A DNA stretch of 51,519 nucleotides, taken from assembly GCA_030765735.1 (NCBI GenBank), contig JAVCBZ010000085.1, positions 1 through 51,519 on the forward strand, read 5' to 3'. The first letter of the stretch is position 1; the number at the start of each line of letters is the position of its first letter. A program made the translations under genes and the position numbers. The notes beneath the pieces are model-generated. The model was not told the DNA's origin. It was given only the letters and a program-made list of their open reading frames with translations, and ran no database searches. Below, piece by piece: positions 1 through 7,814 of the stretch. The stretch comes from Candidatus Susulua stagnicola (GTDB lineage Bacteria; Omnitrophota; Gorgyraeia; Duberdicusellales; 4484-171).

Positions 1-1151
1 AGACCATTCTTAATCATTTTTTAAAATTAAAGAATGCTCTTTCTTCAGTTAAGCCATTAATTTGTTATTCAGTTAAAGCTAATTCTAATCTTTCATTATT
101 AAAGCTTTTGGTTTCAAAAGGATCAGGTTTAGATATTGTTTCTGGTGGAGAACTTTATCGAGCCAAGAAAGTAAAATGTCTAGCTAAAAAAATAGTTTAT
201 GCTTCAGTAGGTAAAACTGATATCGAGATAAGAGATGCTATAAATTATGGAATATTAATGTTTAATATAGAATCTTTGCCGGAGGCAGAAAGGGTTAATA
301 AGATTTCTGGAGAGTTAAAGAAAAAAATTAAAGTAGCCTTACGTTTTAACCCTGATGTTAGGTCAGGAACTCACGCTTACATTACTACTGGTCAAGCAGA
401 AACTAAGTTTGGCATGGATGAACAAACAGTAAAGTCTATTTTTGCTTTTCCAGCTAAGTATCCAAATTTAAATATTGTTGGAATTCATATGCATATTGGT
501 TCACAAATTACTAAGGGAGAACCATTTATAAAGACTTTTAAGAAAGCTAATAGAGTTATAAGAGAATTAAAAGCTAAAGGAATAAGATTAGAGTATCTGA
601 ATATTGGTGGTGGGTTAGGTATAGTTTATGATAAGGAAAGGCCTCAGACTGCTAAAGAATTTGCTAAGAAAGTTTTGCCTTTGCTTAAAGAATCGGGATT
701 GAAAATTATCTTAGAGCCAGGAAGATTTATTGTTGGTAATGCTGGAATTTTAGTAACCAAGGTTATTTATTTGAAAGAAACTGACCAAAAGAATTTTATT
801 ATTGTTGATGCGGCGATGAATGATTTATCTCGACCTTCTCTTTATGGAGCTTACCATAGAATAGTTCCTTTAGTCAAAAGGATGAAGGATAAAGGAAGAA
901 GGAAGAAGTTGGCTGATGTGGTGGGCCCAGTTTGTGAGAGTGGCGATTTTTTAGGTAAGGGAAGAAAGATGAAAGCTAAATCAGGTGATCTTATTGCTGT
1001 TTTAGGAGCAGGAGCTTATGGTTTTAGTATGAGCTCTAATTATAATTCTCGTCCTAGGGTAGCTGAAGTATTAGTCAAGAGCAAAAAAGCTTACTTAATC
1101 AGGAAGAGAGAAAATTATCAAGATTTAATTGAAGGTGAAATCATTATTTAA
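1..1151 (+). CDS. lysA: Diaminopimelate decarboxylase, 5' end missing
   Basis: This PLP enzyme of the cytosol decarboxylates meso-diaminopimelate to L-lysine, the last step of the pathway whose other genes follow. The frame is open from base 3 and has no start inside the window, so the N-terminus lies upstream. The PLP-binding lysine sits in YSVKAN (codon at 75-77), upstream of the TTG at 108, which therefore cannot be the true start. Further family landmarks are HIGSQ, the glycine loop GGGLG, EPGR, the cysteine motif CESGDFL and the C-terminal YNSRPR. The gene is 46 bp upstream of dapF. Family assignment is secure; only the missing N-terminus is unknown. Confidence 0.96.
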   Translation, partial: TILNHFLKLKNALSSVKPLICYSVKANSNLSLLKLLVSKGSGLDIVSGGELYRAKKVKCLAKKIVYASVGKTDIEIRDAINYGILMFNIESLPEAERVNKISGELKKKIKVALRFNPDVRSGTHAYITTGQAETKFGMDEQTVKSIFAFPAKYPNLNIVGIHMHIGSQITKGEPFIKTFKKANRVIRELKAKGIRLEYLNIGGGLGIVYDKERPQTAKEFAKKVLPLLKESGLKIILEPGRFIVGNAGILVTKVIYLKETDQKNFIIVDAAMNDLSRPSLYGAYHRIVPLVKRMKDKGRRKKLADVVGPVCESGDFLGKGRKMKAKSGDLIAVLGAGAYGFSMSSNYNSRPRVAEVLVKSKKAYLIRKRENYQDLIEGEIII

Positions 1152-1196
1152 AAGAGATTATATAGATTGAAAGATAAGATTACACAGATTGGGTAA

Positions 1197-2081
1197 ATGA
1201 TGAAAATAGAGTTTTATAAATTACAAGCTTCTGGCAATGATTTTATTCTTCTTGATAATATTAAGAGTAAGAATAAATTTAGCATTGCTTTTTATAAGAA
1301 TTTTGCAAAAAAGTATTGCTCTCGTAAATTAGGAATTGGTGCTGATGGAGTATTAATAATCCAACCATCAAAAAAAGCTGATTTTAAGATGAGAATCTTT
1401 AATTCTGATGGTTCAGAAGCTGAGATGTGTGGCAATGGAGCTCGTTGCGTAGGGCTTTGGGCTTATTTGGCATCTCAGAGGAAAAATGTAAAATTTGAAA
1501 CTAAAGCTGGAATTATTGATGTTAAAATTGAAATTAAGAATAAGACTACATTGGTAAAGATAAAGACATCTATTCCAGTTGGGCTAAAGGTTAATTTACC
1601 ACTTAAGGTTTTAGGGCGTAAAATAAAGGTAAATTTTATTAATACTGGTGTACCTCATGTAGTTATTTTTGTTCAGGGTTTAGATAAGATTGATGTTGAT
1701 AAAATCGGTAGAGAAATACGTTTTCATAAGCAGTTTAAGCCAGCGGGAACTAACGTTAATTTTGTAGAGATAAAGGGCGATAGCTCAATTAAGGTAAGGA
1801 CTTATGAGAGAGGAGTAGAAGCTGAGACTTTAGCTTGTGGCACTGGATCATTAGCTTCAGCAATGATTTCTTGGCTTAAGCTTAATCCTGAAATTAAGCA
1901 GAAGAACTTAATTTCAATGCTTGTCACAACTAAAAGCAAAGATGTTTTAAAAGTTACTTTTTCCGCCAAAGGCGGATCTGTCTCCGGCGGAGATGATAAG
2001 GCAGAGATAGATAATGTTTGGCTGGAAGGAAAAGCTTATTTAATTTATCAAGGTATAATTAAAGAGGGGGTAGGAGCATGA
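1197..2081 (+). CDS. dapF: Diaminopimelate epimerase with an in-frame palindromic insert
   Basis: DapF interconverts LL- and meso-diaminopimelate, supplying LysA and peptidoglycan synthesis. The two catalytic cysteines are visible in MCGNGARC (Cys78) and ACGTG (Cys214). At 294 aa it is slightly longer than the usual 270-280. The excess lies at residues 256-266, where glycine/serine-rich codons are encoded by two GC-rich palindromes (1962-1976 and 1981-1993) unlike the AT-rich surroundings. The native C-terminus resumes with NVWLEGKAYLIYQG. Two ATG codons stand in tandem at 1197 and 1200 with only a weak Shine-Dalgarno, so the start is uncertain by one codon. The stop overlaps the next ATG (ATGA). 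Confidence 0.95.
   Translation: MMKIEFYKLQASGNDFILLDNIKSKNKFSIAFYKNFAKKYCSRKLGIGADGVLIIQPSKKADFKMRIFNSDGSEAEMCGNGARCVGLWAYLASQRKNVKFETKAGIIDVKIEIKNKTTLVKIKTSIPVGLKVNLPLKVLGRKIKVNFINTGVPHVVIFVQGLDKIDVDKIGREIRFHKQFKPAGTNVNFVEIKGDSSIKVRTYERGVEAETLACGTGSLASAMISWLKLNPEIKQKNLISMLVTTKSKDVLKVTFSAKGGSVSGGDDKAEIDNVWLEGKAYLIYQGIIKEGVGA
1962..1993. repeat. Double GC-rich palindrome inside dapF
   Basis: Two adjacent inverted repeats lie within the dapF reading frame: TCCGCC-AAA-GGCGGA (1962-1976) and TCTCCG-G-CGGAGA (1981-1993). Their GC content contrasts sharply with the flanking AT-rich DNA. The length keeps the frame open and adds about 11 residues just before the conserved C-terminal strand. This looks like a small mobile or REP-type palindromic element that landed in a tolerated surface loop; that interpretation is inference. 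Confidence 0.6.
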
Positions 2082-2407
2082 GAAAGAAAAAAATTCTAGT
2101 TTCAGCAATTTTAGGTTTCTTTGTTTTTATTGCTTTTGTTGTTAGTGTAGCTAAAACTGGGAATGGAGAAAATTTAACTGTGACTACCTATTATCCTTCA
2201 CCACATGGAGTATACAAAACACTTAATGTTAGTGAATTAATTCTTAAACCTTTGGATAAAGCTCCTAAGGATCCAGTAGAAGGAATGATTTTTTTCTCAT
2301 CTGGCAAAGGAGAAGATGATATGGGTAATAAGATTGATAAAGGTATATGGGTTTGTTCTGGTGCAAGATGGTACCCTTTAGCTCTTTTAGAAGAAAGAAT
2401 AAAATAA
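2078..2407 (+). CDS. Small membrane-anchored protein with TVTTYYPSPHGVY motif
   Basis: I cannot assign a function. The 109-aa product starts with a basic MRKKK, then one hydrophobic segment (about residues 6-26) that could be a signal peptide or membrane anchor, followed by a hydrophilic domain. Right after the anchor comes TVTTYYPSPHGVYKTLNVSE. From memory, this YYPSPxGVY pattern recurs in secreted or pilin-like proteins of Omnitrophota-type genomes, but I cannot verify that here. The C-terminal part (GIWVCSGARWYPL) may be a small beta domain. The start overlaps the dapF stop (ATGA) behind a strong GAGGGGGTAGGAG ribosome binding site, so it is translated with the lysine genes. Confidence 0.75.
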   Translation: MRKKKILVSAILGFFVFIAFVVSVAKTGNGENLTVTTYYPSPHGVYKTLNVSELILKPLDKAPKDPVEGMIFFSSGKGEDDMGNKIDKGIWVCSGARWYPLALLEERIK

Positions 2408-2457
2408 TAAAAATTTTTAGTTTAATATTAAAGTAAGAAAATATAAAAGGGGGAATT

Positions 2458-3336
2458 ATGTTAAAGGGAAGTATAGTCGCTTTAATTACGCCATTTGATA
2501 GTCAAGGCCAGATAAATGACGATAAGCTTAAAGAGCTAATTGATTGGCATATTGAGAAGGGTACAGATGGTATCTTAGTTTGTGGTACTACTGGCGAAAG
2601 TGCGACCTTAACCCATCCTGAGCATAGAAAGATAATTGAATTAGCATCGAAGCATGTAAATAAAAGATTGCCAGTATTAGCTGGTTGTGGTTCTAATTCG
2701 ACTAAAGAAGCTCTTGATTTAGCTAGTTATGCTGAAAGTGTAGGTGCTGATTATTCTTTAGTTATTACTCCTTATTATAATAGGCCTACCCAAGAGGGGC
2801 TTTATCAACACTTTAAAACAATAGCTGATTCAGTAAACATTCCGATTATTATTTATAATGTGCCTTCTAGAACTGGAAGTAATATATTGCCTGAGACTGT
2901 AGCTAGGCTTTATAAGGATTGTAAAAATATTGTTGGTATAAAAGAAGCTAGTGGTTCCTTAGATCAAATTACTAATATTATGACTTTAGTTGATGATAAG
3001 TTTTTGTTGTTTTCAGGAAGTGATGAGATTAATCTGCCAGTGCTCTCTATTGGTGCAGCTGGAATAATTTCAGTAGTAGCTAATATTATGCCTCGTGAAA
3101 CCCATGCCTTGGTTGCTAGTTTTTTAGAAGGCAATTTAGCAGAAGCTAAAAGGTTACAATTATATCTTTATGATATCATTAAAATACTTTTTATTGAAAC
3201 TAATCCAATACCAGTAAAAACTGCTTTAGAATTAATGGGGATGATTGAGCTTAATTTGAGATTACCTCTTTGTAAAATGAGCTCAACAAATTTAGATAAA
3301 CTAAAAGTAATGCTTGAAAAATATAAATTGATTTAG
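2458..3336 (+). CDS. dapA: 4-hydroxy-tetrahydrodipicolinate synthase
   Basis: DapA condenses pyruvate with aspartate semialdehyde, the committed step toward lysine and meso-DAP. The 292-aa length is normal. The Schiff-base lysine is Lys162 in GIKEASG, the catalytic tyrosine is Tyr133 in IYNVPSRTG, and the N-terminal GTTGESATL motif that binds pyruvate is intact. An AAAAGGGGG ribosome binding site precedes the ATG. The next gene, dapB, begins only 8 bp after the stop, so the two are almost certainly cotranscribed. Confidence 0.97.
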   Translation: MLKGSIVALITPFDSQGQINDDKLKELIDWHIEKGTDGILVCGTTGESATLTHPEHRKIIELASKHVNKRLPVLAGCGSNSTKEALDLASYAESVGADYSLVITPYYNRPTQEGLYQHFKTIADSVNIPIIIYNVPSRTGSNILPETVARLYKDCKNIVGIKEASGSLDQITNIMTLVDDKFLLFSGSDEINLPVLSIGAAGIISVVANIMPRETHALVASFLEGNLAEAKRLQLYLYDIIKILFIETNPIPVKTALELMGMIELNLRLPLCKMSSTNLDKLKVMLEKYKLI

Positions 3337-3344
3337 GAGGATTG

Positions 3345-4061
3345 ATGATTAAAGTTGGCATAAGTGGTGCATGCGGAAAAATGGGCAAGAGAATTATTGC
3401 TTTAGCTTCTGGTTTCAAAAATTTAGAAATTGTTTTTGGCTTAGAAGCCAAAGACCATCCTGAAGTAGGTAAGACTATTGATAAGGTTAAAATTACTGCT
3501 GATCTTAATAACATTGAGGCCTGTGATTGTTTAATAGATTTTAGTGCTCCTTTAGCTACTTTAGAGTATTTAGATTATGCAGTGAAGTTTAAGAAGTGTA
3601 TGGTTATTGGTACTACTGGTTTAGATAAAGAGGCACAAGAAAAAATAAAACAAGCTGCCAAGAGTATAGCTATTATTTTATCTCCTAATATGAGTGTAGG
3701 GGTAAACCTTCTTTTTAAATTATTAAAGATAGCTGCTGGTACTTTAAAAGATTATAAGGTGGGTATTCAGGAAGCCCATCATATCCATAAAAAAGATTCT
3801 CCATCAGGTACTGCTAAAAAAATAGCTGAAATTATTAATCAACAAGGGTTTAATATAAAGACAGAAGATATCAAAGCTGATAGATATGATGATATTATTG
3901 GAGATCACAAAGTAGTTTTTGAAAGTGGTGTAGATAAAATAGAGTTAAGCCATAGCGCTAAAACGAGAGATATTTTTGTTCAGGGGGCTCTCTTATCTTC
4001 TGAATGGATTGCCAATAAGAGCGCTGGTTTTTATTCAATGGAAGATGTTTTGTTTGGCTAA
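3345..4061 (+). CDS. dapB: 4-hydroxy-tetrahydrodipicolinate reductase
   Basis: DapB uses NAD(P)H to reduce the DapA product to tetrahydrodipicolinate. The N-terminal Rossmann loop GISGACGKMGKRI and the substrate-binding and catalytic segment HHIHKKDSPSGTA are both clear. I chose ATG 3345 over the in-frame TTG 3342 because AGGAGG ends at 3340 and would be too close to the TTG. The resulting 238 aa is at the short end for the family. It sits between dapA and dapL. Confidence 0.96.
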   Translation: MIKVGISGACGKMGKRIIALASGFKNLEIVFGLEAKDHPEVGKTIDKVKITADLNNIEACDCLIDFSAPLATLEYLDYAVKFKKCMVIGTTGLDKEAQEKIKQAAKSIAIILSPNMSVGVNLLFKLLKIAAGTLKDYKVGIQEAHHIHKKDSPSGTAKKIAEIINQQGFNIKTEDIKADRYDDIIGDHKVVFESGVDKIELSHSAKTRDIFVQGALLSSEWIANKSAGFYSMEDVLFG

Positions 4062-4087
4062 GGTTTAACAATAGGAGATTAAAAAAG

Positions 4088-5242
4088 ATGTGGGAATTAT
4101 CAGATAGATTGAAACGATTACCACCGTATTTATTTGCTGAAATCGATCGAAAAAAGAGCGAACTTAGAAAAAATAAAGTTAAGTTTATTGATCTTAGCAT
4201 TGGTGACCCTGATATAGAGGCACCCTTAGGAATGATAAAAACTTTAGTAGTTGCTGCTAAGATAAAACTGAATCAGAAATATGCTCTTGATCAGGGTAAA
4301 GATGAATTTCGTAAAGCTATTAAGAAATGGTTTAAGAAAAGATTTACAGTTTCTTTAGACCAAGACAAAGAAATTTTACCTTTAATTGGTTCTAAAGAAG
4401 GGCTTGTCCATTTTCCTTTGGGAGTAGTAAATAGAGGTGAATATGTTATTATTCCCTCTCCAGGTTACCCTGGTTATAGAGGGGCAGCTTTTCTTGCTGA
4501 AGCAAAAGTTTATGAAGCTGGGCTTTTGGAGGAAAATAATTTTTTACCTGATCTTTCAAAAATTCCGATAAATGTCCGTAATAAAGCAAAATTAATTTAC
4601 CTAAATTATCCAAATAATCCCACTACAGCTTTAGCGCCGCTTAGTTTTTTAAAAGAATTAGTTAATTTTTGTTCAAAATATGGAATTATTTTAGCCTATG
4701 ATAATGCTTACTCGGAAGTGTATTTTGATCAGAAACCTCATAGTATTCTAGAGGTCAAAGGAGCTTTTGAGGTAGCTGTAGAATTTCATTCTTTGTCTAA
4801 GACTTTTTGTGTAACTGGTTTAAGAGTTGGCTGGGCAAGTGGTAATAAAGATCTTATTAAATCTTTATTAAAAGTAAAAGCTAATGTTGATTCGGGAATT
4901 TTTGGAGCAATTCAAGAAGCTGGGATACAAGCTTTAGAAAAAGAAGCTGGTTATGTGAGCAAATTACGAGAAAGAATAAGAGAGAGAAGAGATTATTTTG
5001 TTGACAATTTAAGGAAGTCTGGCTTTAATAATATTTATTCTGATTCTACTTTTTATGTTTGGGCCAGGATTCCTAAAGGTTTTAAGTCTTCGTTAGACTT
5101 TAGTAAATATTTGCTTAGTGAAAAGAGAATTATCGCTACTCCTGGAGTAGGATTTGGAAAATATGGAGAAGGATTTATTAGGTTTGCTTTAACTGTGGAT
5201 AAGAGTAAAATAAAGCAGGTTTTTAAAAACAAGCTTATTTAG
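4088..5242 (+). CDS. dapL: LL-diaminopimelate aminotransferase
   Basis: This fold-type I PLP aminotransferase has the pattern SLSKTFCVTGLRVGW, with Lys238 as the likely Schiff-base residue, plus DLSIGDPD near the N-terminus and YPNNPT in the middle. The class alone does not prove substrate. Its place directly after dapA and dapB, together with dapF and lysA, supports DapL, which turns tetrahydrodipicolinate plus glutamate straight into LL-DAP. No dapD, dapC or dapE is present nearby, so this one enzyme would replace the succinylase or acetylase branch. The length of 384 aa fits DapL. A methionine- or aspartate-type aminotransferase is the main alternative. Confidence 0.88.
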   Translation: MWELSDRLKRLPPYLFAEIDRKKSELRKNKVKFIDLSIGDPDIEAPLGMIKTLVVAAKIKLNQKYALDQGKDEFRKAIKKWFKKRFTVSLDQDKEILPLIGSKEGLVHFPLGVVNRGEYVIIPSPGYPGYRGAAFLAEAKVYEAGLLEENNFLPDLSKIPINVRNKAKLIYLNYPNNPTTALAPLSFLKELVNFCSKYGIILAYDNAYSEVYFDQKPHSILEVKGAFEVAVEFHSLSKTFCVTGLRVGWASGNKDLIKSLLKVKANVDSGIFGAIQEAGIQALEKEAGYVSKLRERIRERRDYFVDNLRKSGFNNIYSDSTFYVWARIPKGFKSSLDFSKYLLSEKRIIATPGVGFGKYGEGFIRFALTVDKSKIKQVFKNKLI

Positions 5243-5257
5243 TTTAAGGAGATTAGA

Positions 5258-5800
5258 ATGCGCAAAGTTATATTATTTTTATTGATTGTTCTTATATCTC
5301 ATACGGCTTTTGCACTTAATCTTGAAAGTGATGTTCTTGAGAATAAAGGCTATATTCCTGATCGCTATACTTGTGATGCTCACGGCTTTTCTCCTTCTCT
5401 TAGTTGGAGTGATGTTCCTAAGAATGTTAAAAGTTTTGTTCTTATTTGTGATGATTCTGATTCTTCTTTTAAGATTTGGGTTCATTGGGTAGCTTTTAAT
5501 ATCCCTTTAGAAGTAACCAGTCTAAAAGAAGGTATTTCTAAAGAGGAATTATCTGAATTACTTATTACCGAAGGTACAAATGATTTTGGTAAAGTGGGTT
5601 ATCAAGGGCCTTGTCCCCCATCGGGTAAGTCTCACCGCTATTCTTTCAAGCTCTACGCTTTAGGTACTACTCTAGCCTTAGAAGAAGGAGCATCTAAGAA
5701 GGATATAATTGAAGCTATGCAAGGACATATCATTGCTGAAGCTAAGATAGTAGGTCGTTATCGACGACCAAGTGAAACCCAAGAACAGGAAGCAGAGTAA
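5258..5800 (+). CDS. Secreted YbhB/YbcL (PEBP) family protein
   Basis: The product belongs to the phosphatidylethanolamine-binding-like YbhB/YbcL family. Visible family marks are the early YTCDAHGFSPSLSW, ICDDSDSSFKIWVHWVAFNIP, and YQGPCPPSGKSHRYSFKLYAL, which form the ligand pocket. A cleavable signal peptide is likely at residues 1-20 (MRKVILFLLIVLISHTAFA), implying export. The physiological role of bacterial members is poorly known. It follows dapL after 15 bp with an AAGGAG site and probably ends this operon, because two hairpins follow. Confidence 0.9.
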   Translation: MRKVILFLLIVLISHTAFALNLESDVLENKGYIPDRYTCDAHGFSPSLSWSDVPKNVKSFVLICDDSDSSFKIWVHWVAFNIPLEVTSLKEGISKEELSELLITEGTNDFGKVGYQGPCPPSGKSHRYSFKLYALGTTLALEEGASKKDIIEAMQGHIIAEAKIVGRYRRPSETQEQEAE

Positions 5801-5819
5801 GTTTAAATATAAACAATAA

Positions 5820-5851
5820 GATCCTGCGACTTCTTGTAGTTGCTCAGGATC
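5820..5851. repeat. REP-like hairpin with GATCCTG/CAGGATC ends
   Basis: A 7-bp perfect stem (GATCCTG at 5820-5826, CAGGATC at 5845-5851) continues inward through a small bulge into five more pairs including one G-T. It resembles a diverged copy of the widespread palindrome that starts GATCCT and ends AGGATC with an internal CGACTTC. That resemblance is from memory. Confidence 0.55.
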
Positions 5852-5861
5852 AATTCGATTT

Positions 5862-5886
5862 AGCATTTTTTCAAAGAAAAAATGCT
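5862..5886 (+). terminator. Hairpin upstream of eno, possible terminator
   Basis: A perfect 10-bp inverted repeat AGCATTTTTT / AAAAAATGCT with a 5-nt loop lies 20 bp before the eno start. It is AT-rich and not followed by a long T-run, so it may be a weak terminator, a bidirectional one using the internal T tract, or an mRNA 5' stabiliser for eno. Confidence 0.45.
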
Positions 5887-5906
5887 GATCTCATTGAGGA
5901 GGTTCT

Positions 5907-7175
5907 ATGTCTAAGATTAAATTAGTAAAGGGAAGAGAAGTAATTGATTCTCGAGGAAATCCTACTGTGGAGGTAGATGTAACTTTAGTTGATGGTGCTT
6001 TTGGTAGGGCAATAGTTCCTTCCGGTGCATCAACTGGAGAATTTGAAGCTCTAGAACTTCGTGACCAAGATGAAAATAGGTTTTCAGGAAAAGGAGTTTT
6101 AAAAGCAGTGAATAATGTTAACAAGAAAATTGCACCTAAGATTAAAGGCCAAGATGCAGATTTTCGTAAAATTGATAAGTTTCTTATTGCACTTGATGGA
6201 ACGCCTAATAAAGCTAGATTAGGAGCTAATGCTATACTTGGTGTATCTTTAGCTTTAGCAAAGGCAGCAGCTAATTCAAAAGGAGTACCTTTTTATAAGT
6301 ATTTAGGAGGAACAAAAGCTAATCTCTTGCCTCTTCCATTAATGAATATTTTAAATGGAGGAATGCACGCTGATAATAATTTGGATATTCAAGAGTTTAT
6401 GATTGCTCCTTTAGGTTTTGCTAAATTTAGTAGAGCTATTCAAGCTGCAGTAGAAATTTTTCATAGTTTAAAAGCAATTTTAAAGAAGAAAAAACTTTCA
6501 ACTTCAGTTGGTGATGAAGGTGGATTTGCTCCTAACTTAAAGAGTAATGAAGAAGCTCTTGAATTAATAGTTGAGGCGATTAAAGCTGCTGGCTATAAGC
6601 CAGGGAAAGAAGTAGCCCTTGCTCTTGATCCGGCAGCAAGTTCATTTTATAAGAATGGAAGCTATGTTTTTGAAGGTAAGAAGAGAGATTCTAAATATAT
6701 GATTGATTTTTATAGTCAGATAGCTAAAAAATATCCAATAGTTTCAATAGAAGATGGCCTAGATGAAAACGATTGGGAAGGTTGGGCTAACCTTACTAAG
6801 AAGTTAGGTAAGAAAATCCAAATTGTTGGTGATGATTTATTTGTTACCAATACTAAGAAACTAAAACAGGGAATAGATAACAAAATAGCTAATTCTATAC
6901 TTATTAAGGTAAATCAAATCGGAACTTTATCTGAAACCTTAGCTGCAATTAATATGGCTAGTAAAGCAGGATACACTTCAGTAATTTCTCATCGCTCTGG
7001 TGAAACTGAAGATACAACAATTGCACACTTAGCAGTTGGAAAATCTTGTGGTCAAATTAAGACTGGTTCGCTTTCAAGGACAGATAGAATTGCTAAATAT
7101 AATGAGTTATTAAGGATAGAAGAGGAGTTAGGTAAAAAAGCTTGCTATGGTGGAAAAACTTTTCAATATAAGTAA
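5907..7175 (+). CDS. eno: Enolase (phosphopyruvate hydratase)
   Basis: Enolase interconverts 2-phosphoglycerate and phosphoenolpyruvate in glycolysis. All landmarks are present: SGASTGEFEALELRD, the metal and catalytic segments QEFMI, SVGDEGGFAPNL and SIEDGLDE, the catalytic lysine region ILIKVNQIGTLSET, and SHRSGETEDTTIAHLAVG. The 422-aa length is typical. A GAGGAGGT ribosome binding site precedes the ATG. Its 3' end overlaps the downstream FtsB-like gene by 29 bp, so the two should be coexpressed. Confidence 0.98.
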   Translation: MSKIKLVKGREVIDSRGNPTVEVDVTLVDGAFGRAIVPSGASTGEFEALELRDQDENRFSGKGVLKAVNNVNKKIAPKIKGQDADFRKIDKFLIALDGTPNKARLGANAILGVSLALAKAAANSKGVPFYKYLGGTKANLLPLPLMNILNGGMHADNNLDIQEFMIAPLGFAKFSRAIQAAVEIFHSLKAILKKKKLSTSVGDEGGFAPNLKSNEEALELIVEAIKAAGYKPGKEVALALDPAASSFYKNGSYVFEGKKRDSKYMIDFYSQIAKKYPIVSIEDGLDENDWEGWANLTKKLGKKIQIVGDDLFVTNTKKLKQGIDNKIANSILIKVNQIGTLSETLAAINMASKAGYTSVISHRSGETEDTTIAHLAVGKSCGQIKTGSLSRTDRIAKYNELLRIEEELGKKACYGGKTFQYK

Positions 7176-7443
7176 GAATAAATGGATAGGAATAGCTGCA
7201 GGCATTCTTTTCTTATTTATTTTGGTTATGATGATCTACTTTCCTAATTATGCCAGATTAAAGAAAATAAGAGATGAAAACAAAAGAATTGTTTTAGAGA
7301 ATGCTGGAATAATTGAGGAAATAAAAGATTATGAAGATAAGCTTAAGATGGTTGGCGAAGATCCTTATCTTTATGAAAAAATTGCTCGGGAAGAGCTTGG
7401 AATAGCCAGAGATGGCGAAATAGTTATTGACATAGAAGAATAA
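7147..7443 (+). CDS. FtsB/DivIC-like septum formation protein
   Basis: This 98-aa protein has the FtsB/DivIC layout: a short cytoplasmic start, one transmembrane helix (about residues 14-32), a coiled coil rich in Lys/Glu/Asn (about 36-68), and the conserved end motif AREELGIARDGEIV. Such proteins join FtsL and FtsQ/DivIB at the division septum. The start at 7147 lies inside the eno 3' end. The eno-ftsB order is common in bacteria, which supports the call. Sequence alone cannot separate FtsB from DivIC. Confidence 0.85.
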   Translation: MVEKLFNISKNKWIGIAAGILFLFILVMMIYFPNYARLKKIRDENKRIVLENAGIIEEIKDYEDKLKMVGEDPYLYEKIAREELGIARDGEIVIDIEE

Positions 7444-7454
7444 GTTGTTAACAT
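7427..7454 (+). promoter_or_regulatory. Possible promoter for the initiator tRNA
   Basis: A perfect TTGACA (7427-7432) is followed after 16 bp by TAACAT (7449-7454), 12 bp before the tRNA. The -35 lies inside the end of the FtsB-like gene. Confidence 0.4.
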
Positions 7455-7466
7455 GTATAGTAATTT

Positions 7467-7543
7467 CGCGGGGTAGAGCAGTCCGGTAGCTCGCAAGGCT
7501 CATAACCTTGAGGTCACAAGTTCAAATCTTGTCCCCGCAACCA
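7467..7543 (+). tRNA. Initiator tRNA-fMet (CAT)
   Basis: The 77-nt gene with encoded CCA folds as a cloverleaf: acceptor 7467-7473 with 7533-7539, D stem GAGC/GCTC, anticodon stem CAAGG/CCTTG around loop CTCATAA (anticodon 7501-7503), and T stem ACAAG/CTTGT. The unpaired C1-A72 end and the A11-T24 pair mark it as an initiator rather than elongator tRNA. The usual three G-C pairs of the initiator anticodon stem are reduced to AGG/CCT. Its 3' 50 bp is duplicated at 9698-9747. Confidence 0.97.
7494..7543. repeat. Left att-like direct repeat (inside tRNA-fMet)
   Basis: These 50 bp are identical to 9698-9747. This copy is part of the complete tRNA gene. Similarity continues a little further upstream (TAGCTCG here, TAGCTTA in the other copy). 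Confidence 0.9.
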
Positions 7544-7814
7544 TCTTTATATAAGTGGAGATTGATTAATTTCAGTCTCCACTTTTTTATTATTTGGTGT
7601 TTATGCTTCAGGGGTAACACTCGGATAACAAAAATTTTTTCAAGCCCTTTATTTACATATTTTTTGATTGGTGTCTTTTTTGGACACCAGATTTTGCCAA
7701 TTCTAATTGACTAAGTTTAGTTGATTCGGAAAGCAAAGATATTCCAAGGTCTTTCGGAGTATATACTTAAGGCTATATAAAAATCTTGAGATTAATGCTG
7801 GAAATTTGTTTAAA
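7544..7814. other. Noncoding left end of the island
   Basis: Apart from the terminator, this stretch contains a 7-bp hairpin TGGTGTC / GACACCA around a T-rich loop (7669-7689) and no supported gene. I found no integrase fragment in any frame. Confidence 0.5.
7553..7589 (+). terminator. Terminator after tRNA-fMet
   Basis: A 9-bp perfect stem AAGTGGAGA / TCTCCACTT is followed by a T-run, 10 bp past the tRNA CCA. If the island model holds, this terminator was brought by the element. Confidence 0.85.

Noticed and set aside
7508..7714. Reading frame across the tRNA end beginning MRSQVQILSPQPSL
   Set aside because: The first residues are the usual by-product of translating a tRNA 3' end, and the remainder matches nothing; the frame runs through the terminator.
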